A DNA stretch of 64,000 nucleotides from Litomosoides sigmodontis (taxonomy: Eukaryota > Nematoda > Chromadorea > Rhabditida > Onchocercidae). Made by a program: the position numbers and the translations under genes. The DNA is taken from positions 9,702,317-9,766,316 of the forward strand of contig OY718804.1 in assembly GCA_963070105.1 (NCBI GenBank), given 5' to 3'. Under the pieces are notes generated by a model, which made no database searches, was not told the DNA's origin, and worked only from the letters and a program-made list of their open reading frames with translations. Positions 12,852 through 25,884 of this stretch are shown here, piece by piece; the first letter of the stretch is position 1, and each line of letters starts with the position of its first letter.

Positions 12852-15800
12852 GCACGCATAAACACTCTAGTTCTCTTCTCTTTCAAATTTTTTTGTTAAA
12901 ATTTTATTTTATGTTATATTTTAACTCTAATAACAATTACCTGAGGTGATCATCCATTACGCATATATCAGTTATGGATCGTTTATCATCGATGAAACGA
13001 AATCGCTGCGCGTGAGCGAAGCGTAAGAAAGACCTGTTCAGAGGGAATGTGTTGGAGAAGGGATTTCAATTCACATTGCAAAATGACATCTGTCTAACTG
13101 TAATGAGCGACTGTATGAGTCAGGTGATCATGCATTTCGGTACGATTGCACTGATAGCATTGAGCTAACAAATGTTACGAATGGCTGGAAAGATTTGCAA
13201 ATGAGTGTGAGACAATGATTGTGATTATGTGTAGAGTGATAAGGGATGATAATCCGTTGTAATGATGGTTATGTAGTGTGACGATGATAAGAAGTGTGTG
13301 ATTAATTTAAGCGTGTAAATTTTAGTAATTTAGCAAAATTTGTGTCATTCAAATGAATTGTTAATTATTCATTATGACTAGAATAATGCTGTAGTTCATT
13401 TCATGCTAGGAATAAATGAGTGGTTGAATGATTGTGATAAGCAAACTGATCATGTTGATAGGATCAGTTAGTGATAATTTGATGGAATGGATTAAAGTGA
13501 GCTGACTAATGAAGTAGTTGGCTGCTTTTATGCATTTGTTTCAATTGCATGCAGCAAGTGAATTTCAATCCGATCAGATCGTCTCAAACATCGTCTCTGT
13601 TAAAATGCAAATATTATAAGTGAATGAGTGATTACTGTATTTTAATTTATGAGAAAGGAAATGATTGGAGTATTGATTAAATGAAAATAAGAAATGAAAA
13701 AAAAAAGGTGTAGCTAAACTTCATTTCATGAAAATAATGAAATTAGTCATGAGTTATGGTTAGCATAGTACGATTACAGTACTATGAATTAGTACTTTTT
13801 AATACTGTAGCGTTCAGTCTATTTTGATATATTCATTTGATTGCTTATTCATTTTACTTAATAAATTTTCTTCTTCATTTTCTCTCCTTTTTTTGCAAAG
13901 ATGAAAGGATTTTTACCGCGCGAAAAAAAAGACAGCCATCCACAGCAATTAATTGGCACACATTTGGTTATGCTTCAGTGGTATTTGCTAACTTTTACTT
14001 TTCCTGCAAAAGAAGGAAAAGAATAGAAGGGAGAGAGGGAGAGAGAGAGGGTAAGAAAGGGAAAAAGAAAGAAAAATCACTTTTAAATTTCCAATTCCAA
14101 AATTCTTTCTTTTTTCTCTCCCTCCTCCTTCCTTTTTATCATTTTAATACCCACCTATGTTTTAACATTAATCCTCATTAATTTTCAGTTCGTCATTATC
14201 CCAACAATATCTTACCTTTTTTTACCTTTTCCTTTCATCCTTCCGATCTCAACAATATTATAATCTAATTTTACCGCTAATCATTTCACTCGCACTTATT
14301 CATTAATTACTAATACAGTTAATTCCTCCGGCAATGTTTGTCCACTCCACTAATTGTGTAAATTCAGTCCTTTCCCCCTCTTTCTCTTCTCCTTTTTTTT
14401 ATCGAACAGAAAATATTTAAAATAACAATTTCGCAAAGAATATTAGTTAAAATTGTTGAGTAAAATTTGCATAAAAAATAAAACGTTGAAAAACGTTTGA
14501 ATGGAACTTTATATTCTAAAATTTTCAACTTATGGTTGGTTCATTCATGTAAAAAGCCTGATATTAAATAGTTAATTACTAGCTTCTCGCTGTTCGCCTT
14601 TATTACAGGCAAAAATGACTGATTTTGATGTGAATTTTTTGGTCCAAAATGCAAAAAAAAATCATCGCTAGGCGAACTTTCATCGACAATTTTCATTTCA
14701 CTTTTCTTCTTTTCCTTCCTTCCATTTCATTTAAAATTTTCCTCCAAAAATTTTTTATGAAATAGTTTTTGAAATTTTTGAACGAAAGATTTTTCAAACG
14801 TTTAATGCTTAATGTCAGCAAAGGTCATAATTATAAAATTACACTATTTATTTCTCTACCTTCATGTTTCAATGACAGCTCTGAAGAAGTGACTTTCAAT
14901 GAAGAAGTGAAATTTCAACCAACTTTTTCATGCCTTTTAAAAGTACGAAGTTTCAATTTTAGTATTTTAGAAATTCATGCTGTCGCAAAACACAGTACAT
15001 TAATTCAACATTAATGCAGAAGAAATCCATTAATTAGCACTGAGAACGAGAGAGAGAGAGAGAAGGGGAAAGAAAGAGAGAGAGACACAGCGATTATTCT
15101 TTATTTATTATTATTATTATTAATTATTATACTACTATTATTATTATAGAACAAATTCTGTTCGGATAATTGAATGAAAATTTGTTGTGACATTTGCCGT
15201 CTGTTTTGTCATTTACTGATGACTTATTGGAAAGAAGAAAGAAAAGTTTTTGTAGACATGTAATTATTTAAAATATATATTCAATGAACAAGAAGTAATC
15301 AGTCGATCAATAGATAAACAAGTAAATAAATGAATAAATTGATTAATTAATTAATAATTGATGTATTGGAAATGATTTAGTTGTGAAATGATACCATAGA
15401 ATGTTTGGAAATTATTTTATTGTTTGAGTTAAACATTAACATTTGCATAAAATTATTTGAGGAAGAAATTGAACAAAAAAAGAGTTGAAATTTTATGTGA
15501 ATAATAGTAATGGCATTGATAGAAAATACTGCATATAAATGATAAAAATTCTTAGTGTTATCACTGATAAGATAAGAAAACAATTCTTTAAATGAAAAGA
15601 ATAACACTGCGAATGTTTTATATTAACAGCAATAATAAGGGTGAGAGGAGAGAGAGAGAGAGAGGGAGAGAGATGGATAATTTTGTTCAACGAAACAAAA
15701 AAAAAAATGTTTAAAAATTTTCTTCCTTCTTTTTTCGGTTGATCTTGCGGTTGCAGTAACATTGTGCGACAATGATAAGTGATAAAGTGATCCCGACGAT

Positions 15801-18800
15801 TTTAGGTTTTTGTTTACTTTTATCAGTAAAGCTTATCGTTGCTAATTGTGGTAAATGAGATTGAAATGACTGAGTGATTAATCACTCATAAATCGTAAGC
15901 CAAAGTCAAAACCCAATGATTTTTATCACTTTTTTCCTTCTCTTTTCTCTTCTCCTCTTTTTAGAAGTAAATACTTGAAGAGAATTTTTATCAAACTTCT
16001 TTTTTAGACAAAAAAAAAACAACATTGGCTAAATTTGCGAAATCTTTTTCAATTCCTTCAAAATTTCCTTTTTTCCTTTTTCTTTGCACAAAGTGACAAG
16101 AGGAAAGGAGAGAGAGAAAGAGAGGTTTTTATAATTTTTTTTTTCATTTTTTGCTTAAAATTATTATTAACACAAATAGAGAAGGATATGTTTGTATAAA
16201 AATGGTTAGATAGGAGAAATTCACATTCCTTTTATTTATCTGTGATATTTTATAAATTTAGCAAAAAGCTAGCGATAGCATTAGAATAATGTTTAACCAG
16301 TTCATCTATTTACTTAAGGAACAAAAAGATCTCAATTTCCTTTTCTCTCTCTCTCTCTCTCTCTCTTCCTCCTCCTCTCCATTTTCCATCTCTGATTTTT
16401 TCCTAGAAGAGTTTATGATGATTGAAATCACCGCGTACGGTATACAAAAGCTTTTTCCACTTTGAGTTGTTGAAACATCTGCCTAGGAGCGTTCGCTACT
16501 TATTGTGCTATGTTACACAACAATACCACTAGTTCAACGAACATCGTTTCCATTGTTTTCCTCTGTGAAATTTAATTTCATAATTAGTAGTGAAATATGT
16601 GGCATTTCAATTTTTTTTGTACCTAATTAACCTGCCAAATGCTGGTGCTTTAGTACGACAAGGTATTTCGCGTTGATGTTGATAATTTATTGCTACATAA
16701 ATTTATCATTTTTATTCAATGAACTTATCCATTTCCTCTTTCCTGTACATTTACGGTGATTTTTGAGTTAACTATTATCATCGTCATTATCACTATCATC
16801 TCAATTATTATTATTATTATTATCACTATCGCTATTATATTAAATATTATCACTGTCACCATTATCTGTTACAATCCCTGATTATCCCTTCATTATTGCT
16901 GTTCCTTTCCTTCTTATTACTATTAAAGTACCCAATTCGATCGATATTTTTAAATTGAACTGATAAAACCCGTTGTTGTATATTTATATGCATTGATTTA
17001 TCTATTTATACCTGTCCATAACTCTTTCTCTATAATTACCTGATCACATTCTCTCATCTCATATAATAATAATACGACGATCAATACCACACCACATTAA
17101 GGATACTTAATTTCAGATTACGGTAAAAACCGGAATTGAATGAAACAAATATCTATAGCGTACAGATTATCTGTCCTCTTAAGTGCGGAAAAAAGTCAGC
17201 AATTGATAAATTGCATGATGAAAGGAATTCCGGTTTGGGTACCCATATTCTTTTAAAGATGGTAGGCACACACTACGAAACGATAATTACAGCATAGTAA
17301 TAACTCAAATACTTCAATAATTTATTTTAGCAAATTTGTTTTTGCCTTCTCTTTCTCTCTCTCTCTCTCTCTGTATCTGCCCCTGTTTTTATCTCTGTTT
17401 CTTTGCGTCTTTCTCGCTATTTGATTCAGTGCATTTGCTCCTTTTACAGTGTATATTGATATGAATTAAAATGCATTGAGTTAGAAATGAGGAGTTAATT
17501 CAACACCTATTCGAGAGACGATCAATTTACAGCAAATTAAATGCACTGGTCGAGACCGCTCGAGCTAGAAGGTCATGAAGGTGCAACTTCAGCTAATACC
17601 TTATTCCTACAATTCCTCACATCATATTTCTAGTCGCTTATGCGACACTGATTTCTCGCCTTTACACATCCTACTTTTAACAATTACCGAAATTCACAGT
17701 TAGGTGGTGCAATGAGTGATCCTAAAATTATCAGCTCTTAAAAAAAATAATAGACAGCAAACCAAAGTGATAAGTTTGGCGTCTTTCTTTCTCTCTTTCT
17801 AATTTTAAAATTTTGCAAAATAAAATAAAAGCATTGATGGAAATGTGATAAGTGGGCGCAAACCGACAACGCATTTTTGTTAATTTTTTTCTTAAAAAAG
17901 CCAATAGCTATAGTGTTATTAGTTGATGTGATTACTTTGATGAGTGTAGTGAGCATTGATTAACAAAATCTTATCAGAAATGAACGACGAGATGAGTGGA
18001 ATATTTGTTGGCGTGAAATATCACATATTACCGAGAAATCACCCTTACAGCGTGAGGTAACAACATATGCAGAAAATATCAGGTGACCTGATTAGGCACG
18101 AGATGGAAGGAATTGAAAATAAACGGTGAGGAGAAGTGATGGATAGGTGGTGAAAGAGCAAATGAGAAATTTGCATGTTGGCTGAATGTTGCCGCTTCAG
18201 TAACGAATGGTAATGATAACAACGAGTGATAGTGACGGGGAGGGCGGCGATGGATGTCTTCTACGACAGTAGCAATGGCAGTGATAACAGTGAAATAGCG
18301 AAATGAACTGTAAAGAGGAAAATGGAATGAAAAACGAACTGGTAGAAAGCGATCACGCCTAGCAGCAACCTGTCAAAAATACCAGGAAACGTAGTGAACC
18401 AATAGTAGTGATGATGATGATGAGGATGTGATAATGATGATTAATCATGGATAGCACTGATGACAATGATTACGGAGATGATGATGATGGTGGTGGATGA
18501 TGATCAATGATCAAAAATCGTCGAACAGATTACAAAGACATAGCGACAATCATAATTATCATTATCATTACTGCTAACATCGTAATAATTCTATTTCGTT
18601 TTTTTTCGAAAAATTCACCGCAAATTTTTTTATTAAAATTTGATGAAATAAAAAAGAGCACAGATGCAAAATAGCACGGCAAAATAGCTAATAGTTCTCA
18701 TTTTACCGCTTTCCTTTTTCGCTTCTCTAATTTCAATGTTTAAGTGTTTTGGAAAAAAAGAGCTAACAAAAAAACGCAATTGTATGCATGACCTCTGACC

Positions 18801-19934
18801 CAGCGAAATATTCGCTGTATTTTAGAGATTTTTTGATGAAGAGGAAATTTACGACAAATGCTTCATTCATTAGTATTTCAAATGTTGTCAGATATACTTC
18901 TCGTAGTGTTACTTTTATTTTAATTTTCTATAAAATTTTAAAATTTCATATTACTGTCACTTAATTGGTGCCAGGGCAAAAGTCCCTGCCATTGTCGTTT
19001 GAAGGTGACAACATCAGCGATATGCAAATTATGAATGGCTGGACGAGCAGCTTCTGGGACCTTTTCCTTTCGGCCTTCAAACGGACGACTGTTTCCTGCT
19101 TCAGTTTTCAGCTTCCCACTTTTCTTCCTCAACTCAAAGCTAACTTACCGTAGTCAGATGATTTGACATTTATGTTACTGTAAGTGATCATCATTAACAG
19201 TGATATTTCGCTTCGCGCAATCTTTGTCACAGTTATCACTATTATCATCGTTATCAGCATCGTTATCACTATGATCAATGGTACTTTTTATAATTAAATT
19301 TCATATCTAGCTGGTTAATATTTTATATTTGCTAGAAGTAATCGCTTTTTTTCTTGTATATAATTTGGTTAAAATATAGCTATTACGATATTATTCAAAT
19401 TCTTTTCAACATTTATACAAAATTCACATTTAAAAGAACTTATTGCAATTTCAAGTAAAGATAATTTGTGGTAATATGCATATCTTTGAATATTTCGAAT
19501 CCAAAAAATTATAATTTCCAATTTTTGCTTCAATTAAATTGCAATCTTTTCGCCCAAATGTTCTGCAATTTGTATTTTAATGAAATAAAATTGGAAAAAA
19601 TAACACATATTTTAGAAAGTTCAAAAAAATTCACACCTTTTTCTATTATTCCACTGTATTTCTCTGTTTCACTCTCTTTTTCTCTCTCTCTCTCCTCTTT
19701 ACGCAAAAGTTTTAAGTCAAAGTTTTGATAATTAAGAAGAGATAACAAACAAATTAATTTAATGAATGCATTTGTGTATAAAATTCACTTTTGCATAAAG
19801 AGGAGAGAGGGAGTGAAAGAAAGAGAGAAGAAGAAGAGAGAGAGAGAGTTGTGAGCTTTTTCAAGAAATGAAGGAAAGAGAGTGGACGGGTGGACGATGA
19901 CTGTGGCGGTATGTTGCGTAATTGAGGGGTTCAT
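11210..19934. other. Gene-poor stretch with microsatellites and a hairpin
   Basis: No gene supported. It contains GA/CT tracts at about 11880-11908, 12818-12840, 14034-14051, 15047-15062, 15648-15671, 16343-16366, 17350-17372 and 19679-19693. Stretches at about 13020-13500 and 18100-18520 are rich in TGAT/GATGATG units. An inverted repeat lies at 12491-12526. A somewhat higher-GC block at 18970-19150 is open on both strands, and a GTAAGT donor lies on the minus strand near 19147. I could not join it to any exon. Confidence 0.55.
12491..12526. repeat. Imperfect inverted repeat (hairpin)
   Basis: CGTAAACGCTAC at 12491-12502 can pair with GTAGCGTTACG at 12516-12526. This leaves one bulged A and a loop of 13 bases. 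It sits in a locally CpG-rich patch and is short enough that chance is possible. Confidence 0.5.
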
Positions 19935-20159
19935 ATGTCGTCGTGTTCGATGATTGTTTGCATAATAAAATTCATTGTGTGCTTTATTGAAATCTCTATT
20001 GTAATTTTACGAAGCGATCCGTATCCTTGGCCTCCTGGGATATCATTGGCTATTTTTGAGGTATGCCGACGTCGTCCACTTCCTGCCATTTCAAAGCGCT
20101 ATTGGCATCTTTTTAATGCAGTTGACGATTATAAATATACATATCAGATTAAATTTTAA
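19935..20159 (+). CDS. Candidate small secreted peptide precursor, 74 aa
   Basis: A single open frame from ATG 19935 to TAA 20157-20159. The first 25 or so residues are hydrophobic (CSMIVCIIKFIVCFIEISIVIL) like a signal peptide or anchor. The remainder is polar and aromatic, with a tribasic RRR site and a KR dibasic site followed by YWHLFNAVDDY, the layout of a neuropeptide-like precursor. The second half is noticeably more GC-rich than the flanks. A GTATGC donor at 20061 and an ATGCAG acceptor at 20120 would alternatively remove a short internal stretch. I do not recognise the peptide. With no homology evidence this remains a candidate that could be a chance frame. Confidence 0.3.
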   Translation: MSSCSMIVCIIKFIVCFIEISIVILRSDPYPWPPGISLAIFEVCRRRPLPAISKRYWHLFNAVDDYKYTYQIKF

Positions 20160-21936
20160 AATGAGGATATGATTGAAAATAGAATCCGTCATCATCTTTC
20201 ATCATTTGTATGCCTTTACGTCCTCCACTCCTTCTCCTCCCTCATCGATCATGATTTTCCTGACGTTACTCAGTCGAGGTATAGTGTTGCTAACAATTTT
20301 GCATACATTTTAATTTTTCATTTTCATTTTGACTACAATTAGTTGAAGTGCAAAAATGGCTTAACGTTGATGAGCAAATTTCAGCGAATTATTAGAATGA
20401 ACTTAAAAGTAAATTTATTAATTTTATCATCAATTCACATAATATTCAATTTGATTTGTTAAAAATTTGCTCATTTGATGTTTTTTTTTTTGCCTAAAAA
20501 AAATTTCCTTTCCAACAATAACAGTTTACGTATGAATTATTTGGTAGAATTACACCTGTTAATGCGATTATATTTCCTACGACGACACACCATCAACTGC
20601 TTCCAGTCGTTGTTGAAGACAGCTAGCTGGTAAATAACTTTCGTTTGCTAGGAAAGCATCTGAAATTGCTCAATTAAAATTTTCAACCATTTCTCGTCCA
20701 ATTTTCCATTCTCTTTTAAGCTAATCAAATTTTATCGGGCCTTTATGGGCAACTAAAGAAATTAGAAAAGATGATGAGAAGAGGACAACGGATGAGAATG
20801 ATTGTTCGATTGGCTAGCTTCTGATAAACAGAGAGGTATAATTTGAGGAGAGAGGGTGAGAGAGAGAGAGAGATAGACGAAGGAGAAATTATTTCACACT
20901 TCCATAAATTTTCATAGCCTCATTTCTGTTTATAGTAGCACTGTGCGTTGCTTAAATTCCTTTCATCATCTACGCCACTAAATTATACGTGTGCATCCAT
21001 TACCTACCCTATCAATACATATTATCACTGTTATCATTACAGCTACTATCATCGGCGTTATTGTAAGTGGTACGATTTGCTACCGTAGTATTATTTCATC
21101 TGCCAGCTGTTGCTATCACAATTATTACTAATTAAATCTTACTACTATCATTGTCACGATTGGAATTATCAACATCGCCGTTTGCTTCGCTCATATCATC
21201 TTCATCCTGCAATTGTTATCATTATCATCCTAACTCTAGCATTGATCTTTCCGCATTTCATTAACAGACGTTCACTGCTCATTTTAATCATCTTAGCTAA
21301 TGAAAATGAAATAAACGAATAAACTTTGGCTTAGTGCAATTGGCTTGCATTCTCGCATTTGTTTTTTTTCTCAGAGAAAGAGAGAGGATTATTTCCTTTA
21401 GCAATTTAAAACTATCGTATACAAAGTAAGCATTTTATTTTATTTTATTTTAGTGGAAATTAGCAGAAAGCGATTAGAGAGAAGGAACAAAGAAAAAAAT
21501 TTTCAATTTTTTATTTTAAAATTATTTAGTTTAATTTAATACTTTTTCGCATAGCAAAATGTGGAAAAGGATATGGTAGTAAAGTAATATTAGTTTATGG
21601 TATTATTAAACGGGAAAAAAAAGTGAATTAATCGAGTAACTGTGAAGGTGAACTAGGCCGGATAAATTAAAGAAAGACTTTTGGAGCTTTAAGATATCAA
21701 ATGATTTTCACGTTTATGCGTGTACGTGCGCGTGTGTGTATTTGCATAGAAATATAAAAGATAGGTTATGGATGAGTTTAATATACTCAGAAGATGTGCG
21801 GCACAGCTTATCTGCTCATAAGAGACGATTTGAAGGTAATTAATTGTTTGAATTAAAAGCTATTTTTATGAACAGCTTACAGTAGAAGCGGCGTTAAGAT
21901 TCATGACACGAGTATACCTACCTTCGCCACCTGTCC

Positions 21937-21966
21937 TTATATGACTCATGCATGCATGTCATATAA
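21937..21966. repeat. Perfect inverted repeat, 9-bp stem
   Basis: TTATATGAC at 21937-21945 pairs exactly with GTCATATAA at 21958-21966, around a 12-base loop containing CATGCATG. Possible secondary-structure or dimeric binding site; function unknown. Confidence 0.6.
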
Positions 21967-22324
21967 TAAGAGAGAGAGAGAGGGAGAGAGAGCAAGAGAG
22001 AGGAAAAAATGAGGAAATAAAATGGTGTAGTAGGAGTAATAAGTCGATTATTATTGTCAATTATAAGTAAAATGAAACGATTTTAGAAAGTGAGAAGATT
22101 GAAAAGAATTAGATGTTGTATGAGAGAGGTAAAGAAGTAAAGAAATGATAGAAAAAAAAGAGGTTAAAATGGTAGTAAAAAAAGGAAAATCAAGGAGAGC
22201 AATTAGCCGATCCTGGATTATCTGTTTTGGGGTGATGAAAAGGTCAAAAAGGTTTCCGCCAATCATATAACTTGAAATTAGCTTCATTGCTTTCTTGCCT
22301 TATTCTTCCTGATATTCCTCATCA

Positions 22325-22352
22325 TTAGATGGATGTAATATCATCCATCTAA
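22325..22352. repeat. Perfect inverted repeat, 11-bp stem and 6-base loop, followed by T run
   Basis: TTAGATGGATG at 22325-22335 pairs without mismatch with CATCCATCTAA at 22342-22352. The loop is TAATAT. A run of six T follows at 22354-22359, which resembles a stem plus oligo-T stop for a small transcript, but no promoter or body of such an RNA is evident. Confidence 0.65.
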
Positions 22353-25300
22353 CTTTTTTCAATATTTCAAATGTCTGTCTGTTTTTTGTTTTGTTTCATT
22401 CCTTCTACCATTCACATTCATCATCACTTTGCAAAAATCATTCAATTCTTATGGATAGCAGTAATTGAAATTTTGTCAAATTTGTCTAGGAAAAGCAAAG
22501 CAGAATGGGAGCTTTATTTTCTTGATTAATTGCAATTGTGAAACCATTTCTTTACGACATTATTTCTATTTAAAATTAAGCATTTGAAATTATAAGAACT
22601 AAAATTATTTCTTGAAAAAAAAGCAAAGCTTATTTTTGGATATTATTGCTACTACTACTAACTACTGCTATGCCAATTATTGATGTTAATTTTAAAAAAA
22701 ATTCTAAGAGTGTGAAATTTTTGAGAGTTTTTCATGCAAACATTTTCATCTCATTTTTTCACCGTACCATTGTAATTCATTTCAAACATTTTAACACAAA
22801 TGTTTTTTTTTGTTCAATTTTCAGCTAGTTTTTTTTTTTGACAAAAAGAGGAAATTTCAGATTAAAAAAAATTAAAATGTTTGTTTAAAATTTATTTTTT
22901 TTTGTAAGAGAAAAAACGAGTAAAAAAGGAAGAAATGTTGAGATTTAAAATTTTGAAAAATTATAATATTTTTCCCTCTCTTCGAATGTGCTCACTAAAT
23001 TACAATAGTAATTGAGAAGTGAACAATAGAAATTATAATTGTAGTTGAAGATGAATATGTGGGACAAAAAGAGGTGAAATGAGAAGAGGGAGAGAATAGC
23101 ATGCAATGTGTTGGACGACGACGAGACGGATTAGCGGTAGCGGTACTCCCTTCATTCGACCCCTTTTTTCAGTTAGTTCACTTCCGATCCGATCCCTTCA
23201 AATCACATCCATCATTGATAGGAGAAGAATGGCGAGGTGCGGAGGAACCTCACGATACGTACCGGTACTTATATACTGTCTTTATTACTCTTCCTCATCC
23301 TCCATCAATTATTACTACTACCGTTACTATCCTCCACTATAAACCGACGGTCAACCGGCCAACCGGTAGTTGCAATTAACCATAGAAATTTATTTATCCA
23401 TGGATAACATTACTAATACGGGTGATGATGATGATGATGATGGTGCTGGTGGTGCTGGTGGTAATGGTGATAATTATTACCTTTATTTAATTTGATTAAA
23501 AAATCAAATAAGGAAATTTACAAATTTATTTATTTTAATGAGAGTAATTATCTATTAACTAGAAATAAAGTAGGAGGAATGTCTAAATAGATTTAACGAT
23601 ACATAGACTATCAACAATAACATACACATACATATCGTTGAATTTTCCAAAGGATATTGTTGTAATATTTACTAGAAAATGATTGCCATGTTTGATTTAA
23701 ATTTTGTTAAGTGAAAAACTAGCGAAATTTAACTGCTCAATTTATTTTTGACCAATGAATAAGCGCATTTCAAAATTACTTCCGCCGCCTGGTGGTTATT
23801 TCTTTGGAATTTCGGAATTTCATTGTTATGTTGATAATTGTTACCAATGAAATTTTTGTTCTTGCAGTACAATAGCGCTACAAATTTCATATTTGTTGTA
23901 GAGCATCGGTTGGATAAAAAGCAAAGAGATAGCATTCGACAACAGACTTGGTAGGAAGCGTTGTTGAAGCCGAGAAAATGCTACAATTGTTTCAGCTAGC
24001 TGTGTGGGGGAGTGTGAACTGTTTGTTGATAAAATGAACTGAACGGGAAAAATTTTCTAAGGAGAAAGTGAGAGGAAGAAGAGGTGGAAGGTCATGAAAG
24101 TAGACGAGAGAAGAGTTCGATGTTGAAGCTTTACGCACACCACACGTGGTCGTTTGATAATTATTTATCGATTAGTGAAAAAGCTAGGAAAATATGAGTT
24201 CTTCAAGTTCACACAAGCTTTAAAATTTAGCTTAAAAGTGTAAATCGGAAAGTTTAAGATCAATGTACGATGATCAGCAGCTTATTAATTAAGTTAACTT
24301 ATTAATTAATTCAAGTTAATTTATGCTTGTAATAGGTTGATGTAACGTCATATGCATATGAAGAAAAAAGACGGAAATAGTCATTCATTGAAATTTCAAA
24401 TCTGACTACTCTGATAAACATAACTAAAACCAATTACTTATGCTTATAATATTTCAATAGTCCGTAAAGAATTAAATTGTAAATTCAAAAGTGTGAATAA
24501 CTGAATTCGTTTTGTTTTAAAAAAGACCGAAAGGAGCAGCTGAGGTGTATTTGTATAAGTGTTTCGAAAGTATTATTCTTAATTTAATTCACTGTATTTT
24601 AAGATTTTTTGGAGTTCAAGCATTCACGTAATTTATACTAAATTATTCGTTTTTATTAGCGAAATTTTTACTTATAATTAGTTGAAAATGAGTTGAACAA
24701 AATTTTATTCCGACAATCACTTAACATTTTACAACAATTGAATTGTTAACTTCATTTTTTCTCTTTACCTGCATTTTATCAACGAATTGAATCAAATTAT
24801 TGAAGTTGAGGAAGCGGAAAGGAATGAAATAGCGAAAAAATGGATGGAAAGGAACGAAGTATTTTTCAGTTCGAAAATATCATTCCATCTCTTCTTCGTC
24901 GAAAAACTTAATACGTCGAGAAAAGTGGTAGGAGAAAAGAATGTATGCAATCAATAATGAAATGATTTGTTTTATTTCTGTGTTTTTTTTTTCGCTGAGA
25001 AAAAATAAATTTCATATCGAGACTGTTAAATCGATAAAATGCCTTTTTAAGTATACTAATGTGCTTTTTAACTTAAATTTCAAATTCCTCTTGTCATATT
25101 TTCCCCGAGCAGTATCAGTCGAAATTTTGCCTTGCCTCTTATCTCAAACAAAAAATATGGAATAAATTAACGATGCTTCAGAAAGAAAAAAAAATTGTAG
25201 CCTTTTGCTTTTAAAGCACTCACTCATACTTCTCTTTCCTGCACTCCACTCCACAAAACAATTTAAAAAAAAAAGTTTACTCTAAAAAATGCTATTCACT

Positions 25301-25448
25301 GTTTAAACTTCTCCCACAACAATAATCACTTTCTCACTTCTTTCCCGTAATTCGTCATTCTGAGAATTATTCCAACAATTGCTTTTTTTTGCTCTTTCCT
25401 TTGTTTATTCCGAAATATACGGCTCATTTATTTATTCATAACATTTAG

Positions 25449-25884
25449 CTAAGCAACAAATTGCGTGAAGTGAAAGATGCAATTAGCCAGAGAATTGCTC
25501 AAATATCAGATGCTTCAGCTAGTAATAGGTAATTAATATGTTTTTTTGATAAATTTAAGCATAATTAAAATGATTTAATTATAGTTTATGCCCGAGATTC
25601 TTTTAGGCAGAAATTGATAGCTAAATTTAAATGTATTTTAATAATACAAATGCACTTCAATATTTAATATATGTTGTGTTAAGGTGTTTTCAAAATTTTA
25701 AATTAATTTTAATTTGCTTTACTGTTAATATTTGCTTAATTTGTCCGTACACATGCTGCTATATGTGATGAACGATAAGGAATAGTACAGATGAAGAACG
25801 AAGCTTCTGCATTTGAGATTACGCGAAGATCAAGAAGACAGTAGCGTTGTGTGTTATGCCATAATACCAGGTGAACAAACCTAA
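25449..25884 (+). CDS. Exon-like pair, 3' end of an unrecognised gene
   Basis: The first block, 25449-25528, is bounded by ACATTTAG and AG|GTAATT and reads 26 codons plus 2 bases in phase 0, with a coiled-coil-like peptide (KLREVKDAISQRIAQI). The second block starts at about 25797 (weak AAG acceptor). It continues in the matching phase as TKLLHLRLREDQEDSSVVCY to a stop at 25882-25884, or is spliced again at 25870. Better-looking acceptors at 25785 and 25790 would meet stops. The first block is convincing as an exon, the second less so. The gene's upstream exons were not identified; 11072-11209 is phase-compatible but 14 kb away. Confidence 0.35.

Larger units (their letters stand above)
20160..25448. 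other. Gene-poor stretch with two clean hairpins
   Basis: No gene called. GA tracts occur at about 20850-20872 and 21970-21990. Two perfect hairpins are listed separately. A higher-GC block at 23101-23370 has open frames in two registers and ends in a CCGG-rich stretch, but splice sites are unclear. A GATGATG tract lies at 23422-23445. Confidence 0.55.
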
